Positions 43,963 to 53,001 of a stretch of DNA of 64,000 nucleotides are shown here, in pieces. Under the pieces are notes generated by a model. That model ran no database searches and was not told the origin of the DNA. It worked only from the letters and a program-made list of their open reading frames with translations. Location: assembly GCA_947383005.1 (NCBI GenBank), contig CANDBT010000004.1, positions 88,994-152,993 of the forward strand, given 5' to 3'. Position 1 is the first letter of the stretch; each line of letters opens with the position of its first letter. A program made the translations under genes and the position numbers. The stretch comes from an uncultured bacterium (GTDB lineage: Bacteria; Bacillota; Clostridia; Lachnospirales; Lachnospiraceae).

Positions 43963-44481
43963 ATGTGGTATGTCATACAGACTCTTGGAGGACAGGAGGA
44001 AAAAACTGCCGATATGATCAGGAAAATGGTTTCGCCGGATTATCTTGAGGAATGTTTTGTTCCGAAGCGGGAGAGACTGAAAAAGTTTCATGGCAGGTGG
44101 AATAAGGTGGAGGAAGTATTGTTTCAGGGATATGCATTTGTAATTTCGGAGAAGCCAGGAGAATTGTATGAGAAATTAAAACAGGTTCCCAAATTGACAA
44201 AGGTGCTTGGGAGAGAGACGGATTATTTTTTGACATTAGGTGAAAAAGAGAAGATGCTTATTGAAAATATTGGGGATCGGGAACATAAAACCGCTTTGTC
44301 CGGGGTAGTGGTGGAGGAAGGGAAGCGGATACGGGTGATAGATGGGCCTCTGAAAGGTTATGAGGGGAATATTGTGAAGGTGAATCTGCATAAAAGGGAA
44401 GTGACAGTGGAGGTAGAATTTATGGGGAGGAAGATGGAACTGAAGCTGGGGATTAAGATGGTGGGAACGGATGAGAAATGA
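43963..44481 (+). CDS. loaP: LoaP-type antiterminator
   Basis: A 172-residue NusG paralogue of the LoaP group. Seen: MWYVIQTLGGQEEKTADMI at the start, a central FVPKRERLKKFHGRW and LFQGYAFV of the NGN domain, then KOW domain IRVIDGPLKGYEGNIVKV. LoaP proteins drive readthrough of terminators in polysaccharide and secondary-metabolite operons and are encoded just upstream of them, as here. Start at 43963 is chosen because NGN domains begin near MWYVIQ and AGGGTGG lies ten bases upstream; ATGs at 43921 and 43930 are in frame. Confidence 0.85.
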   Translation: MWYVIQTLGGQEEKTADMIRKMVSPDYLEECFVPKRERLKKFHGRWNKVEEVLFQGYAFVISEKPGELYEKLKQVPKLTKVLGRETDYFLTLGEKEKMLIENIGDREHKTALSGVVVEEGKRIRVIDGPLKGYEGNIVKVNLHKREVTVEVEFMGRKMELKLGIKMVGTDEK

Positions 44482-44636
44482 AATTGGAGAATACATTTTT
44501 GAGTGTGCAGGTCAAAGAGCGCAGATATATATTGAGACTTTTTAACTGTATGATTGGAGAAAAAGGTAATTAATTGGTATGGTTATTTACGAAACAATGT
44601 AGCAGTAGTATAAATCAGTTCGTGCCTTTAAAAATA

Positions 44637-44692
44637 ACTCCTTTATGATAAGAATTCAAATATATTAATTCTTATCATAGAGGAGTATTTTT
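44637..44692 (+). terminator. Intrinsic terminator ahead of the polysaccharide operon, candidate LoaP target
   Basis: A 20-bp stem with one mismatch (44637-44656 with 44667-44686; outer arms ACTCCT and AGGAGT), 10-nt loop, followed by ATTTTTATG. Placed between loaP and the first polysaccharide gene, it should stop transcription unless an antiterminator is loaded. Confidence 0.75.
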
Positions 44693-44758
44693 ATGACAGC
44701 AGCTAAGGAACAAGGCCCTACTGCTAGTGCTGTTAAAACAATATTATTAATGAAGTGA
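44693..44758 (+). CDS. Possible 21-codon leader peptide
   Basis: ATG with AGAGGAG seven to eight bases upstream, encoding MTAAKEQGPTASAVKTILLMK. The ribosome site lies in the 3' arm of the terminator hairpin, so translation and termination could interfere. It might instead be a leftover gene start. Confidence 0.3.
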   Translation: MTAAKEQGPTASAVKTILLMK

Positions 44759-44820
44759 CGGCGATTGGTAGTGTAGCTGAAGAAAGAATAGATTAATAAG
44801 AGAATAGGGAAAGGTTGAGT

Positions 44821-46128
44821 ATGGACTTTATTAATGATCCAAGATTTAAAGGAATAGAAAAGTTTGATCGAAAGGTCTGGTTATCGTCTCCGACGATGCA
44901 TGGGGATGAGCAGAGATGGGTTGATGAAGCTATTCAGACCAATTGGGTTTCAACAGTAGGTGCTAATATCAATGAAGTTGAAAAAGAGATGGCACAGTAT
45001 GTTGGTGTGAAGTATGCAGTTGCTCTTAGTACGGGAACAGCTGCACTGCATCTTGCTACTAAGCTTGCAGGAGAGAAAATGTACGGGCAAGCGAGACCAA
45101 ATGCTGGTACTCTTGCTGGGCACCGGGTTTTCTGTTCTGATGTCACATTTGATGCGTCCATTAACCCTGTAGCATATGAAGACGGGGAGTCTATATTCAT
45201 TGACACAGAATACGACACTTGGAACATGGATTCGGTGGCATTAGAAAAGGCATTTGAGATTTATCCCGATGTAAAGTTAGTTGTTCTGGCGCATCTATAT
45301 GGTACTCCTGGCAAGGTGGAGGAAATTAAGAAAATTTGTGACGAGCATAATGCTTTGATTATAGAAGATGCTGCTGAGAGTTTGGGTGCGAAGTATAAAT
45401 TAAATGGGCAGTGGGTGGAAACCGGAAGTCTAGGCTCTTATAGTTGCATATCTTTTAATGGAAATAAAATCATTACGGGCAGTTCTGGAGGTATGTTCTT
45501 AACGGATAGCAAGGAGGATGCGGATAAAATTAGAAAATGGTCTACGCAGAGCCGTGAAGCCGCTCCATGGTATCAGCATGAAGAGATTGGCTACAACTAT
45601 AGGATGTCTAACATCATTGCCGGTATCGTTCGTGGACAGTTTCCTTATTTGGATGAACATATGGAGCAGAAGAAGGAAATTTACTTTCGCTACAAAGAAG
45701 GTCTCAATGACTTACCTGTTCGTATGAATCCATATGATAGTGAAAAGTCAGAACCTAACTTCTGGCTTAGCTGTATGATAATCGACTCAGACGCTATGGC
45801 ACATCATGTTAGGGGTGAGCAAGATGAATTGTGGACGAGTTGCCCCGGTAAATCTTCTCCAGGAGAAATATTAGCTGCAATTACTGCATTTGGTGCTGAA
45901 GGCAGGCCAATATGGAAACCGATGCACTTGCAGCCAATCTACAGAACTCATGCATTTATAACCACAGCGGGTAATGGTAGAGGAAAGAGTAATGCGCATT
46001 CGATTGGGGCAAGAAGTGATGTTGGGGCAGATATTTTCAGACGCGGACTGTGCTTACCAAGTGATAATAAAATGACTGTGGAGCAGCAGGAGAGAGTTAT
46101 TGAGATTATTCATAGATGCTTTCGCTAA
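44821..46128 (+). CDS. DegT/DnrJ/EryC1/StrS-family aminotransferase
   Basis: A 435-residue PLP-dependent sugar aminotransferase. Seen: GTAALHLATKLAG (cofactor phosphate site), EDAAESLGAKY with the PLP-nitrogen aspartate, and SFNGNKIITGSSGGM with the Schiff-base lysine. Such enzymes make amino sugars on nucleotide carriers. Start at 44821; a TTG six bases earlier is less likely. First gene of the polysaccharide operon. Confidence 0.9.
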   Translation: MDFINDPRFKGIEKFDRKVWLSSPTMHGDEQRWVDEAIQTNWVSTVGANINEVEKEMAQYVGVKYAVALSTGTAALHLATKLAGEKMYGQARPNAGTLAGHRVFCSDVTFDASINPVAYEDGESIFIDTEYDTWNMDSVALEKAFEIYPDVKLVVLAHLYGTPGKVEEIKKICDEHNALIIEDAAESLGAKYKLNGQWVETGSLGSYSCISFNGNKIITGSSGGMFLTDSKEDADKIRKWSTQSREAAPWYQHEEIGYNYRMSNIIAGIVRGQFPYLDEHMEQKKEIYFRYKEGLNDLPVRMNPYDSEKSEPNFWLSCMIIDSDAMAHHVRGEQDELWTSCPGKSSPGEILAAITAFGAEGRPIWKPMHLQPIYRTHAFITTAGNGRGKSNAHSIGARSDVGADIFRRGLCLPSDNKMTVEQQERVIEIIHRCFR

Positions 46129-46254
46129 TCTTCACTACTTTTGATTAGGAATTATATATAAATAACTGTCAAACTTTAAAGCCCTTTATGAAAAGAGATG
46201 TCAATAGTTATTTGAAAAAGTCAAAGAGTTTTCCCAATATGGAGAAGTAATCAT

Positions 46255-47415
46255 ATGGACATGTTTAATCGAATAATTTATCTAGTTGGTGCTCTTACAA
46301 CAGTAGCCAGTATCATACTTTGTTTTGTGTTGTTTTTTGTGTGCAAAAGCAAGAATGTGAAAGGTGAACGGATAGAGCTTGATAACAAGTCATCTGAAGC
46401 GCCATGGTCACTAGGCACTTGGATTGCTGGTGTATTTGTTGCCGGAACGGGTGTTGCTTTAATGTATGCGCCGAGTGACCTGGATGGGTATATAAAGCAA
46501 GGGCTTAATGCTGTAGAATCTATTGTAATGGTCGCTTTGCTGAATGGTGCACCTGTTTGGGCTTTATATTCCATCATGGGCCTGTGGTACATGAGACATA
46601 TGGATTTAAAGATTGGTAAAATTGCAGCAATGCTTTCTACCATTTTAGGAATGTCTATATCGCTGTGGACTGGCATGAATACTGTCGCTCGGTTTATTGG
46701 GGTAAATTTCCCAGGGCTTAAGTTCATGCTTGCAGCAATTACAGTCATAATTGCGATGATTTCAGCGAAGAACAATTTACTAAAAGGTATGTCAAAGCTT
46801 GCCTTCCTGGTGTTTATATTTGCTTTTCTGGCTGTTATTTCAACTCCGCTTGGGGAGTTCAATTTCAGCCCCATCACTGGTGGTATTACTGGGAATTTCT
46901 GGAAAGAGTACTTCTCAGGAGCAACAGCTGCAAGCTGGATTTTCTGGTTCCTCTCTTGGACACCGACAGTATCCAGATGGCTGGCACATATCTCGAAGGG
47001 ACGGACGATGAAGGAATATATTGCAGGTACTATGATTTTGCCTACGGTACTTGCTTTCATTTGGATGTCGGTTTCCTGGATGTATCAAGATGTTATCATG
47101 AATTTTAACCTGGCCACCAATATGGCGTCCTTTATCCCGTGTGTGATATTTATTGTATCGGGCATTCTGTTTATGACTGGCACACTGGATTCTGATTGCA
47201 AAGTGTTCACAGAAGATTTGGAATACATTACTAAAGGGAAACTTGAACGCAAGTCCACAATTACTTATTATGGCTTGTTCGTCCTGTTCTGCTTTAGTCT
47301 CTTTATTTCTGGTATTATTGATCAGCCTTTTGAATTTAATGAATATGCTTCATTGATATTTATGCCGTTAATGATATGGAGTCTTGTTGAAAGTGTACAA
47401 ATGTTGAAGAAATAA
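46255..47415 (+). CDS. BCCT-like (choline/betaine-type) membrane transporter
   Basis: A 386-residue membrane protein with about ten hydrophobic segments. The block SWIFWFLSWTPTVSRWLAHI followed by SKGRTMKEYIAGT matches the central signature of betaine/carnitine/choline transporters. It is shorter than the usual 500 or more residues. A quaternary-amine importer inside a surface polysaccharide operon suggests supply of choline or a similar group for decoration; this is inference. Alternatively an unrelated permease that shares the motif. Confidence 0.62.
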   Translation: MDMFNRIIYLVGALTTVASIILCFVLFFVCKSKNVKGERIELDNKSSEAPWSLGTWIAGVFVAGTGVALMYAPSDLDGYIKQGLNAVESIVMVALLNGAPVWALYSIMGLWYMRHMDLKIGKIAAMLSTILGMSISLWTGMNTVARFIGVNFPGLKFMLAAITVIIAMISAKNNLLKGMSKLAFLVFIFAFLAVISTPLGEFNFSPITGGITGNFWKEYFSGATAASWIFWFLSWTPTVSRWLAHISKGRTMKEYIAGTMILPTVLAFIWMSVSWMYQDVIMNFNLATNMASFIPCVIFIVSGILFMTGTLDSDCKVFTEDLEYITKGKLERKSTITYYGLFVLFCFSLFISGIIDQPFEFNEYASLIFMPLMIWSLVESVQMLKK

Positions 47416-47453
47416 TATGATAAGAGGGAACTTAACTTGTGAGGAGAGCTTAA

Positions 47454-48203
47454 ATGAAGCCTTTGAAAAATCTGGATATTGGTGATATTCATTTTGGGGT
47501 TTATGCAAAATATGTGAAACGTCCTTTAGATTTTCTGATTTCATTTCTGGCGCTAATAGTGTTGTCACCATTATTGCTTATTATTGGGTTGCTAATACGG
47601 TTATTTATTGGCAAACCGATTTTTTTTAAACAGATAAGGTGTGGAAGGGACGAGATCCCTTTTGAAATGATAAAGTTTAAAACGATGAGGGATCTAAGAG
47701 ATTCGGACGGACATCTTTTACCAGATACAGAAAGACTATCAAAGTTTGGCAGTTTCTTAAGAATGACAAGTCTAGATGAGCTCCCTGAACTTTTAAACGT
47801 CCTAAAAGGAGATATGAGTCTTATCGGGCCAAGACCCTTATATACATTTTATGTTCCTTATTACACAGAAGAAGAGGCATTAAGGCATGTGGTTCGTGTG
47901 GGAATTACAGGATTAGCACAGATTAACGGGAGAGCGCTCTGCCATTGGAATGAACGGTTTTCTTTTGATGTTAAATATGTTAAGAACGTGACATTTATTA
48001 ATGATATGAAGATATTTTTTCAAACACTAGCAAAAGTTTTAAGCAGATCGGATATCGGAAAGGCTGGTGTTGATGAGGAGGAAGCATTACATATTATCAG
48101 AGAAGTACAGAGACCAGACCGTTTGGAATTGCTGAATGATGATAATGAAACAAGCAATGGAGACGTAAATATACCTGTTTTTGAAGGAGCAACAAGAAAA
48201 TGA
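47454..48203 (+). CDS. Initiating phosphoglycosyl transferase (bacterial sugar transferase)
   Basis: A 249-residue PglC/WcaJ-type enzyme that moves a sugar phosphate from a nucleotide to undecaprenyl phosphate. Seen: KRPLDFLISFLALIVLSPLL (re-entrant membrane helix), FKTMRDL, the Asp-Glu pair in TSLDELPELLNVLKGDMSLI, GPRPL and GITGLAQINGR. It starts the repeat unit. A C-terminal extension of about 40 residues is not part of the core fold. It overlaps the next gene by 4 bp. Confidence 0.93.
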   Translation: MKPLKNLDIGDIHFGVYAKYVKRPLDFLISFLALIVLSPLLLIIGLLIRLFIGKPIFFKQIRCGRDEIPFEMIKFKTMRDLRDSDGHLLPDTERLSKFGSFLRMTSLDELPELLNVLKGDMSLIGPRPLYTFYVPYYTEEEALRHVVRVGITGLAQINGRALCHWNERFSFDVKYVKNVTFINDMKIFFQTLAKVLSRSDIGKAGVDEEEALHIIREVQRPDRLELLNDDNETSNGDVNIPVFEGATRK

Positions 48204-49477
48204 AAAAATTATTAGTAATGGGAAGCGATTTTGGTTCACTTGATTTAGTTAAGGAAGCAAAGAGCAGGGGCTTATATGTAATTACGGCGGATTTGATGAA
48301 GTCATCTCCTACTAAAGATGCTTCAGATGAAGCATGGCTCATTAATATCCGGGATGTAGATGAAATGGAAATAAAATGCAGAGAAAAGGGTATTGATGCT
48401 GTTACAGTCGGAGTTAACGATATTAATATAACATGTTTTCGAGAATTGTGTAAAAGATTAAATCTTCCCATGTACTGCCCTAATGATATTTCTTGGGAAG
48501 CTTCGACTAATAAAAGAGTATTTAAGGATGTAGCTAAATCTGTAGGTGCCAGAGTAGCGGAGGATTTCGATATCTCTATTCCGCCGACGAAGGAACAATT
48601 AGAGGTAATAAAATATCCTGTTGTAGTAAAGCCAATTGATGGGCAAGGTAATTTGGGAATGAGTTACTGTCATAATGAGAATGAACTGCTTGAAGCTTTG
48701 AACTATGCAAAGGATATTTCTAAAAGTGGAAAAATCATTTGCGAACGAGAATTAAGGGGACCGGAATTTGCGGTTAATTATATTATTGCAGATGGCAAAC
48801 CACAGTTGCTTTATCTAAGTTCGGAACACACACAGCCTGGTTCTCCGGCTAATAACTACAATGTAATTATCGTGACACCGGGTCATTTGAAACAATATCT
48901 CGAAGAAATGAATGATTATGTTATTGAAATATTCAAAAAAATAGGATGTGTTGATGGGATTGCATGGGTTGAGACTATACTCGATGAGGATGGATATTTT
49001 CATCTATTAGAAATGGGTCATAGATTTGGAGGGGAAATGATCTATTCAGCATATGGGAAAGTTATCGGTTTTAATATAATTGGATATATGCTGGATACGG
49101 CACTTGGAATTAAGCATAAAGTGAGCGATTTGCCTAATCTAATCGATGTTACACGCACAGAAATTGCGGGTTCCTATCACTTCTTCACAAAAAATCCTGG
49201 TGTAATAAAATCAATAGAGGGTTTGGAGCAGATCAGTAAATTACCGAATATAGATATAGATATTCCTAGAAGAGAAGGAAGCAATATAAAAGCAAACGGG
49301 CAAATGGGTGTGATACGGATATATGCGAAGAATTGTAATCAGTTTTGTGAAACTATAAGTAAAATTAATCAGTATTTGATTATCAAAAATATCGATGGTG
49401 AGGATATGTTTACATACTTTACAGACATGGAGTCCTTGAAGCAAGAGTTTCAAGATGGCATAAGCGATTTTCAGTGA
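48200..49477 (+). CDS. ATP-grasp family ligase
   Basis: A 425-residue ATP-grasp protein. Seen: N-terminal pre-ATP-grasp fold (LLVMGSDFGSLDLVKEAK), YPVVVKPIDGQGNLGMS nucleotide loop at about 140-156, and the metal site around HLLEMGHRFGGEMI. These enzymes join a carboxylate to an amine or thiol through an acyl phosphate. In this operon it could attach an amino acid to a sugar or make a dipeptide; its neighbour is an acyltransferase of the aminoacyl-transfer type. Target unknown. Confidence 0.8.
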   Translation: MKKLLVMGSDFGSLDLVKEAKSRGLYVITADLMKSSPTKDASDEAWLINIRDVDEMEIKCREKGIDAVTVGVNDINITCFRELCKRLNLPMYCPNDISWEASTNKRVFKDVAKSVGARVAEDFDISIPPTKEQLEVIKYPVVVKPIDGQGNLGMSYCHNENELLEALNYAKDISKSGKIICERELRGPEFAVNYIIADGKPQLLYLSSEHTQPGSPANNYNVIIVTPGHLKQYLEEMNDYVIEIFKKIGCVDGIAWVETILDEDGYFHLLEMGHRFGGEMIYSAYGKVIGFNIIGYMLDTALGIKHKVSDLPNLIDVTRTEIAGSYHFFTKNPGVIKSIEGLEQISKLPNIDIDIPRREGSNIKANGQMGVIRIYAKNCNQFCETISKINQYLIIKNIDGEDMFTYFTDMESLKQEFQDGISDFQ

Positions 49478-49497
49478 ATGAAATTGGAGACACTAGC

Positions 49498-50541
49498 ATG
49501 ATTAGAGAAATCAACATAGACAAGCAAAAGGAATGGGACTCAGTGGTTCGTGCTTTCCAAGATTATGATGTATTTTATCTATCAGGATATGCCAATGCCT
49601 TTATGAGAGAGGCTCCGGAGAACGGTATCCCCGTATTATTGCTCTATGAAGATGGAGACGCCAAAGCTATTAATGTGGTTTTTAAGCGGGATGTAGCACT
49701 TGATAAGAAGTTAGCAGGTAAAATAGAAGTTGGACAATATTTCGATCTTATAACGCCTTATGGCTATGGCGGTTTTTGGGGAAATGTATCTGATTGGGAT
49801 AAATTGAACCAAACATATACAGCATATTGTATGGATAATCACTATGTCTGTGAATTTGTACGATTTGAATTGTTTACAGATTATCATAAACATTATGACG
49901 GAGAGGTAGAGACCAGGACTCACAATGTGGTCCGTTCTTTAGAAATGCCGCTTGATGAAATGTGGATGGACTTTAAACAGAAGGTAAGGAAAAATGTCAA
50001 GAAAGCGAATAGTTACAATCTTAGCTGCATTATAGAGAATAACGGCGAACATCTTGATGATTTCCTTCGCATTTACTATTCTACTATGGATCGGACAGAT
50101 GCAGAAGGAGAGTATTACTTTAGTAAGAGATTTTATGAGGATCTGAATAAGATGAAAGACAATGTGATGTATTTCTACGTTGTTTATGATGGAAAGATTG
50201 TATCTACAGAACTAGTTATATATGGATTGAAGAATGCCTACTCATATCTGGGGGGCACAGACTGTGAATTCTTCGATGTTCGCCCGAACGATTTCTTAAA
50301 GTATGAAATTATCAAATGGGCAAAAGAAAAGGGATTGAAGAACTTTGTGCTTGGCGGTGGATATGGTGCAGACGATGGCATTTTTCAATATAAACTGTGT
50401 TTGGCCCCACACGGAGAATATGACTTTTATATTGGTAGAAAAATATTTGATAGGGAAGCATATGACAGGTTGGTGCAACTACGTTCTGAGGATAACGATA
50501 GATGTGAAAATGCAAAATATTTTCCTAAATATAGAGCCTGA
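49498..50541 (+). CDS. FemAB-like / GNAT acyltransferase
   Basis: A 347-residue protein with two GNAT-like halves, including KVRKNVKKANSYNL, YYSTMDRTDAEGEYYFS and SYLGGTDCEFFDVRPNDFLK, which resemble the FemAB group that transfers aminoacyl units to cell-wall intermediates. Start at 49498 follows GGAG at a nine-base spacing; a GTG overlapping the previous stop is possible. Pairing with an ATP-grasp ligase suggests amino-acid decoration of the polymer. Confidence 0.75.
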   Translation: MIREINIDKQKEWDSVVRAFQDYDVFYLSGYANAFMREAPENGIPVLLLYEDGDAKAINVVFKRDVALDKKLAGKIEVGQYFDLITPYGYGGFWGNVSDWDKLNQTYTAYCMDNHYVCEFVRFELFTDYHKHYDGEVETRTHNVVRSLEMPLDEMWMDFKQKVRKNVKKANSYNLSCIIENNGEHLDDFLRIYYSTMDRTDAEGEYYFSKRFYEDLNKMKDNVMYFYVVYDGKIVSTELVIYGLKNAYSYLGGTDCEFFDVRPNDFLKYEIIKWAKEKGLKNFVLGGGYGADDGIFQYKLCLAPHGEYDFYIGRKIFDREAYDRLVQLRSEDNDRCENAKYFPKYRA

Positions 50542-50567
50542 TATATTTATGTAGGAGGAGTAGATAG

Positions 50568-51770
50568 ATGAATATACTGTTTCTAACAATGGCTACTTTT
50601 TCTGGAATAAATGAACACAGTATATATCCGGATCTTATCCGTCATCTTAGTAAAAAAGGACATGATGTCTATGTACTTTTGCCAAATGAAAAGAAGAATA
50701 ATCAAAGAACATTTGTGGAAAAAACAGAGAATATCCATATATGGAGAGTTCAAACTGGCAATCTGTTCAATGTAGGTATGGTAACAAAATTAATTTCGAG
50801 GGCTGGTGTTGCCAGAAAGTATATCAGAGCAATAAAAAAACATTTAGATCATATAAAGTTTGATCTTATTTTATATTCCACACCTCCAACAACCTTTTAT
50901 AAAGTAGTAGATTGTGTGAAGAAAAGAGATAATTCTTATACTTATCTTATGTTGAAGGATATATTTCCTCAAAATGCAGTTGATCTTGGGATGATAAGAA
51001 AAAATAGTCTGATTTACAGACTTTTGCGAGTGGGGGAGAAGAAATTATATAAGATATCAGATACAATTGGATGCATGTCACCAGCTAATGTGGATTTCAT
51101 TCTAAATCAAAATCCTTGGATAGATCCTAAACGAATAGAAGTATGTCCGAACGCTCTTGAATTAATCATCCATAAGTTTCCATCCAAAAGAGAAATAAGA
51201 GAAAAATACAATATTCCAATAGATAAAGTTGTATTTGTATATGGCGGCGGTTTGGGTAATCCTCAAGGAATTGACTTTTTACTTTCTTGCATAGAAAAAA
51301 TACCGGATAACAGCAAATTTTTCTTTCTCGTATGTGGAGATGGTCTGTACTTTGAAAGGTTGCGGGAAATGAAATCAAGATACCCACAAAAGCTGCAGCT
51401 TATAAAATGGCTTCCTGTAAATGAGTATAACGCTATAGTTAGTGCTGCAGATGTCGGATTGGTTTTTTTAGATCATAAGTTTCAGATCCCCAATTTCCCA
51501 TCTCGGATACTCCTATATATGGAATGTGCGTTACCTATACTCGCTGCAACTGATAAATCATCTGATGTGGGTAAAATTGCTGTTGATAATGGGTTTGGAG
51601 ATTGGTGCGAGAGTATACCAGAAAATGTGGACTTATTTATTAAAAAGATGGAGTTATTTACTATTCCAGAAACTATTACTATAATGGGGAGAAAATCAAA
51701 AGAATTTTTAGAAAGGAATTATACTGTAGAAACAGTGTACGATACGATATTTTCACATGTTGATGAATAA
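50568..51770 (+). CDS. Glycosyltransferase family 4 (WbuB-like)
   Basis: A 400-residue GT-B glycosyltransferase. Seen: ILFLTMATFSGINEHSIYPD at the start, VCPNALEL, FVYGGGLGNPQGIDFLLSCI and the C-terminal PNFPSRILLYMECALPILAA with the acidic residue that binds the donor sugar nucleotide. Cytoplasmic, membrane-associated. GTAGGAGGAG precedes the start. Donor and acceptor cannot be told from sequence. Confidence 0.88.
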   Translation: MNILFLTMATFSGINEHSIYPDLIRHLSKKGHDVYVLLPNEKKNNQRTFVEKTENIHIWRVQTGNLFNVGMVTKLISRAGVARKYIRAIKKHLDHIKFDLILYSTPPTTFYKVVDCVKKRDNSYTYLMLKDIFPQNAVDLGMIRKNSLIYRLLRVGEKKLYKISDTIGCMSPANVDFILNQNPWIDPKRIEVCPNALELIIHKFPSKREIREKYNIPIDKVVFVYGGGLGNPQGIDFLLSCIEKIPDNSKFFFLVCGDGLYFERLREMKSRYPQKLQLIKWLPVNEYNAIVSAADVGLVFLDHKFQIPNFPSRILLYMECALPILAATDKSSDVGKIAVDNGFGDWCESIPENVDLFIKKMELFTIPETITIMGRKSKEFLERNYTVETVYDTIFSHVDE

Positions 51771-51804
51771 TTTCAAATCAGAATATAATCTAGGGGAATA
51801 GAAA

Positions 51805-52989
51805 ATGGATGAAATAATAAGGTTTATTAAGAAAATTTTGATGCAGATTATATTGTATCCATTGCGAGTTTTGAAAGTGGATAATAATAAAGTTTTGCTT
51901 ATTAATAACCTTGCACTAAAATATTCAGGTAATCCGAAATATATTGCTGAATGTCTTTATGGTAAGTATCCCGATCAGTTTGAAATTGTTTTTGCTGTAT
52001 CCAATCCGGAAAACTACGTTGAATTGGAATCAAATTCCAGGCATTTTATAAAATTTAATTCATTTCAGTATTTTATAGCTGCTATGACTTGTAAAGTATT
52101 TATTACAAATAGTGGAGGTTATAGCTATATTCCACTGAGAAAGATCCAATATGTAATAGATACAACTCACGGAGGAGGTGCCTACAAAAAGAATGGGCTT
52201 GATATGTTTGAGAATACTTGGCTTTTTAGAAAAGATCTTATGATGAGTTCAAAAAAAACAAATGTTGTATTGTCCACATGTAGATTGGCAACTGTCAGCA
52301 ATACACGTTCTTGTATGATTCCTATGGAGAAATATTGGGAGATTGGTATGCCACGGAACGACGTCCTGATTAATGGAGATGATAAAGTTCAAAAGGAAGT
52401 AAAGAAGAAAATAGGTCTCAGCAAAAATGATAAGTTTGTTTTGTTTTGTCCGACTTACAGAAAACCTGATGATAACCATTTTAAAAACTCGGTTGCAGTA
52501 TCATATGGGATAGACAGCAAAAGAACATGTGATGCATTGTCAGAGCGATTTGGAGGCAATTGGAAATTTGGAATACGATTGCATCCAAGAATTGTTAATG
52601 AGTATTCTATTGATGATGGAAATATTATAAATCTCACAGATTATGAAGAAATGCAGGAATTGTTGCTTGCCGCAGATGTTATGATTAACGACTTTTCGTC
52701 ATCTATGTGGGATTTCATGTTGACTGGAAAACCTTGTTTTACTTTCGCTATAGATTTGGAGCATTATATAAAGACAACAGAGGTGTATTCACCTGTAGAA
52801 GATTGGCCCTTTCCCAAATCGACAAATAATGATCAACTTGTGAAAAGTATTTTGGAATTTGATGAAATTCATTATGCAGAGGAATGCAAAAGACACTATA
52901 CGGATTTGGGAGGATGCGAGTCTGGTAGAGCGACACAACTGGTGTGTGAAAGAATTTTCGATATTTCGAGAGGAAAGTACACTTTTTAA
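51805..52989 (+). CDS. CDP-glycerol glycerophosphotransferase family protein (TagB/TagF-like)
   Basis: A 394-residue protein of the teichoic-acid polymerase family. Seen: DTTHGGGAYKKNG, MPRNDVLI, VLFCPTYRKP, IRLHPRIV and AADVMINDFSSSMWDFMLTGKP, all typical of the catalytic domain. Family members transfer glycerol- or ribitol-phosphate from CDP carriers. The downstream cytidylyltransferase would supply a CDP-activated substrate. The product is therefore likely a phosphate-bearing polymer. Confidence 0.88.
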   Translation: MDEIIRFIKKILMQIILYPLRVLKVDNNKVLLINNLALKYSGNPKYIAECLYGKYPDQFEIVFAVSNPENYVELESNSRHFIKFNSFQYFIAAMTCKVFITNSGGYSYIPLRKIQYVIDTTHGGGAYKKNGLDMFENTWLFRKDLMMSSKKTNVVLSTCRLATVSNTRSCMIPMEKYWEIGMPRNDVLINGDDKVQKEVKKKIGLSKNDKFVLFCPTYRKPDDNHFKNSVAVSYGIDSKRTCDALSERFGGNWKFGIRLHPRIVNEYSIDDGNIINLTDYEEMQELLLAADVMINDFSSSMWDFMLTGKPCFTFAIDLEHYIKTTEVYSPVEDWPFPKSTNNDQLVKSILEFDEIHYAEECKRHYTDLGGCESGRATQLVCERIFDISRGKYTF

Positions 52990-53001
52990 GGAGATTGTAT
53001 T

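Larger units (their letters stand above)
44482..44820. other. Leader between loaP and the polysaccharide operon
   Basis: 339 bp with no full gene. It holds the terminator at 44637-44692 and a 21-codon open frame at 44693-44758. It is the expected site of LoaP action. Confidence 0.5.
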
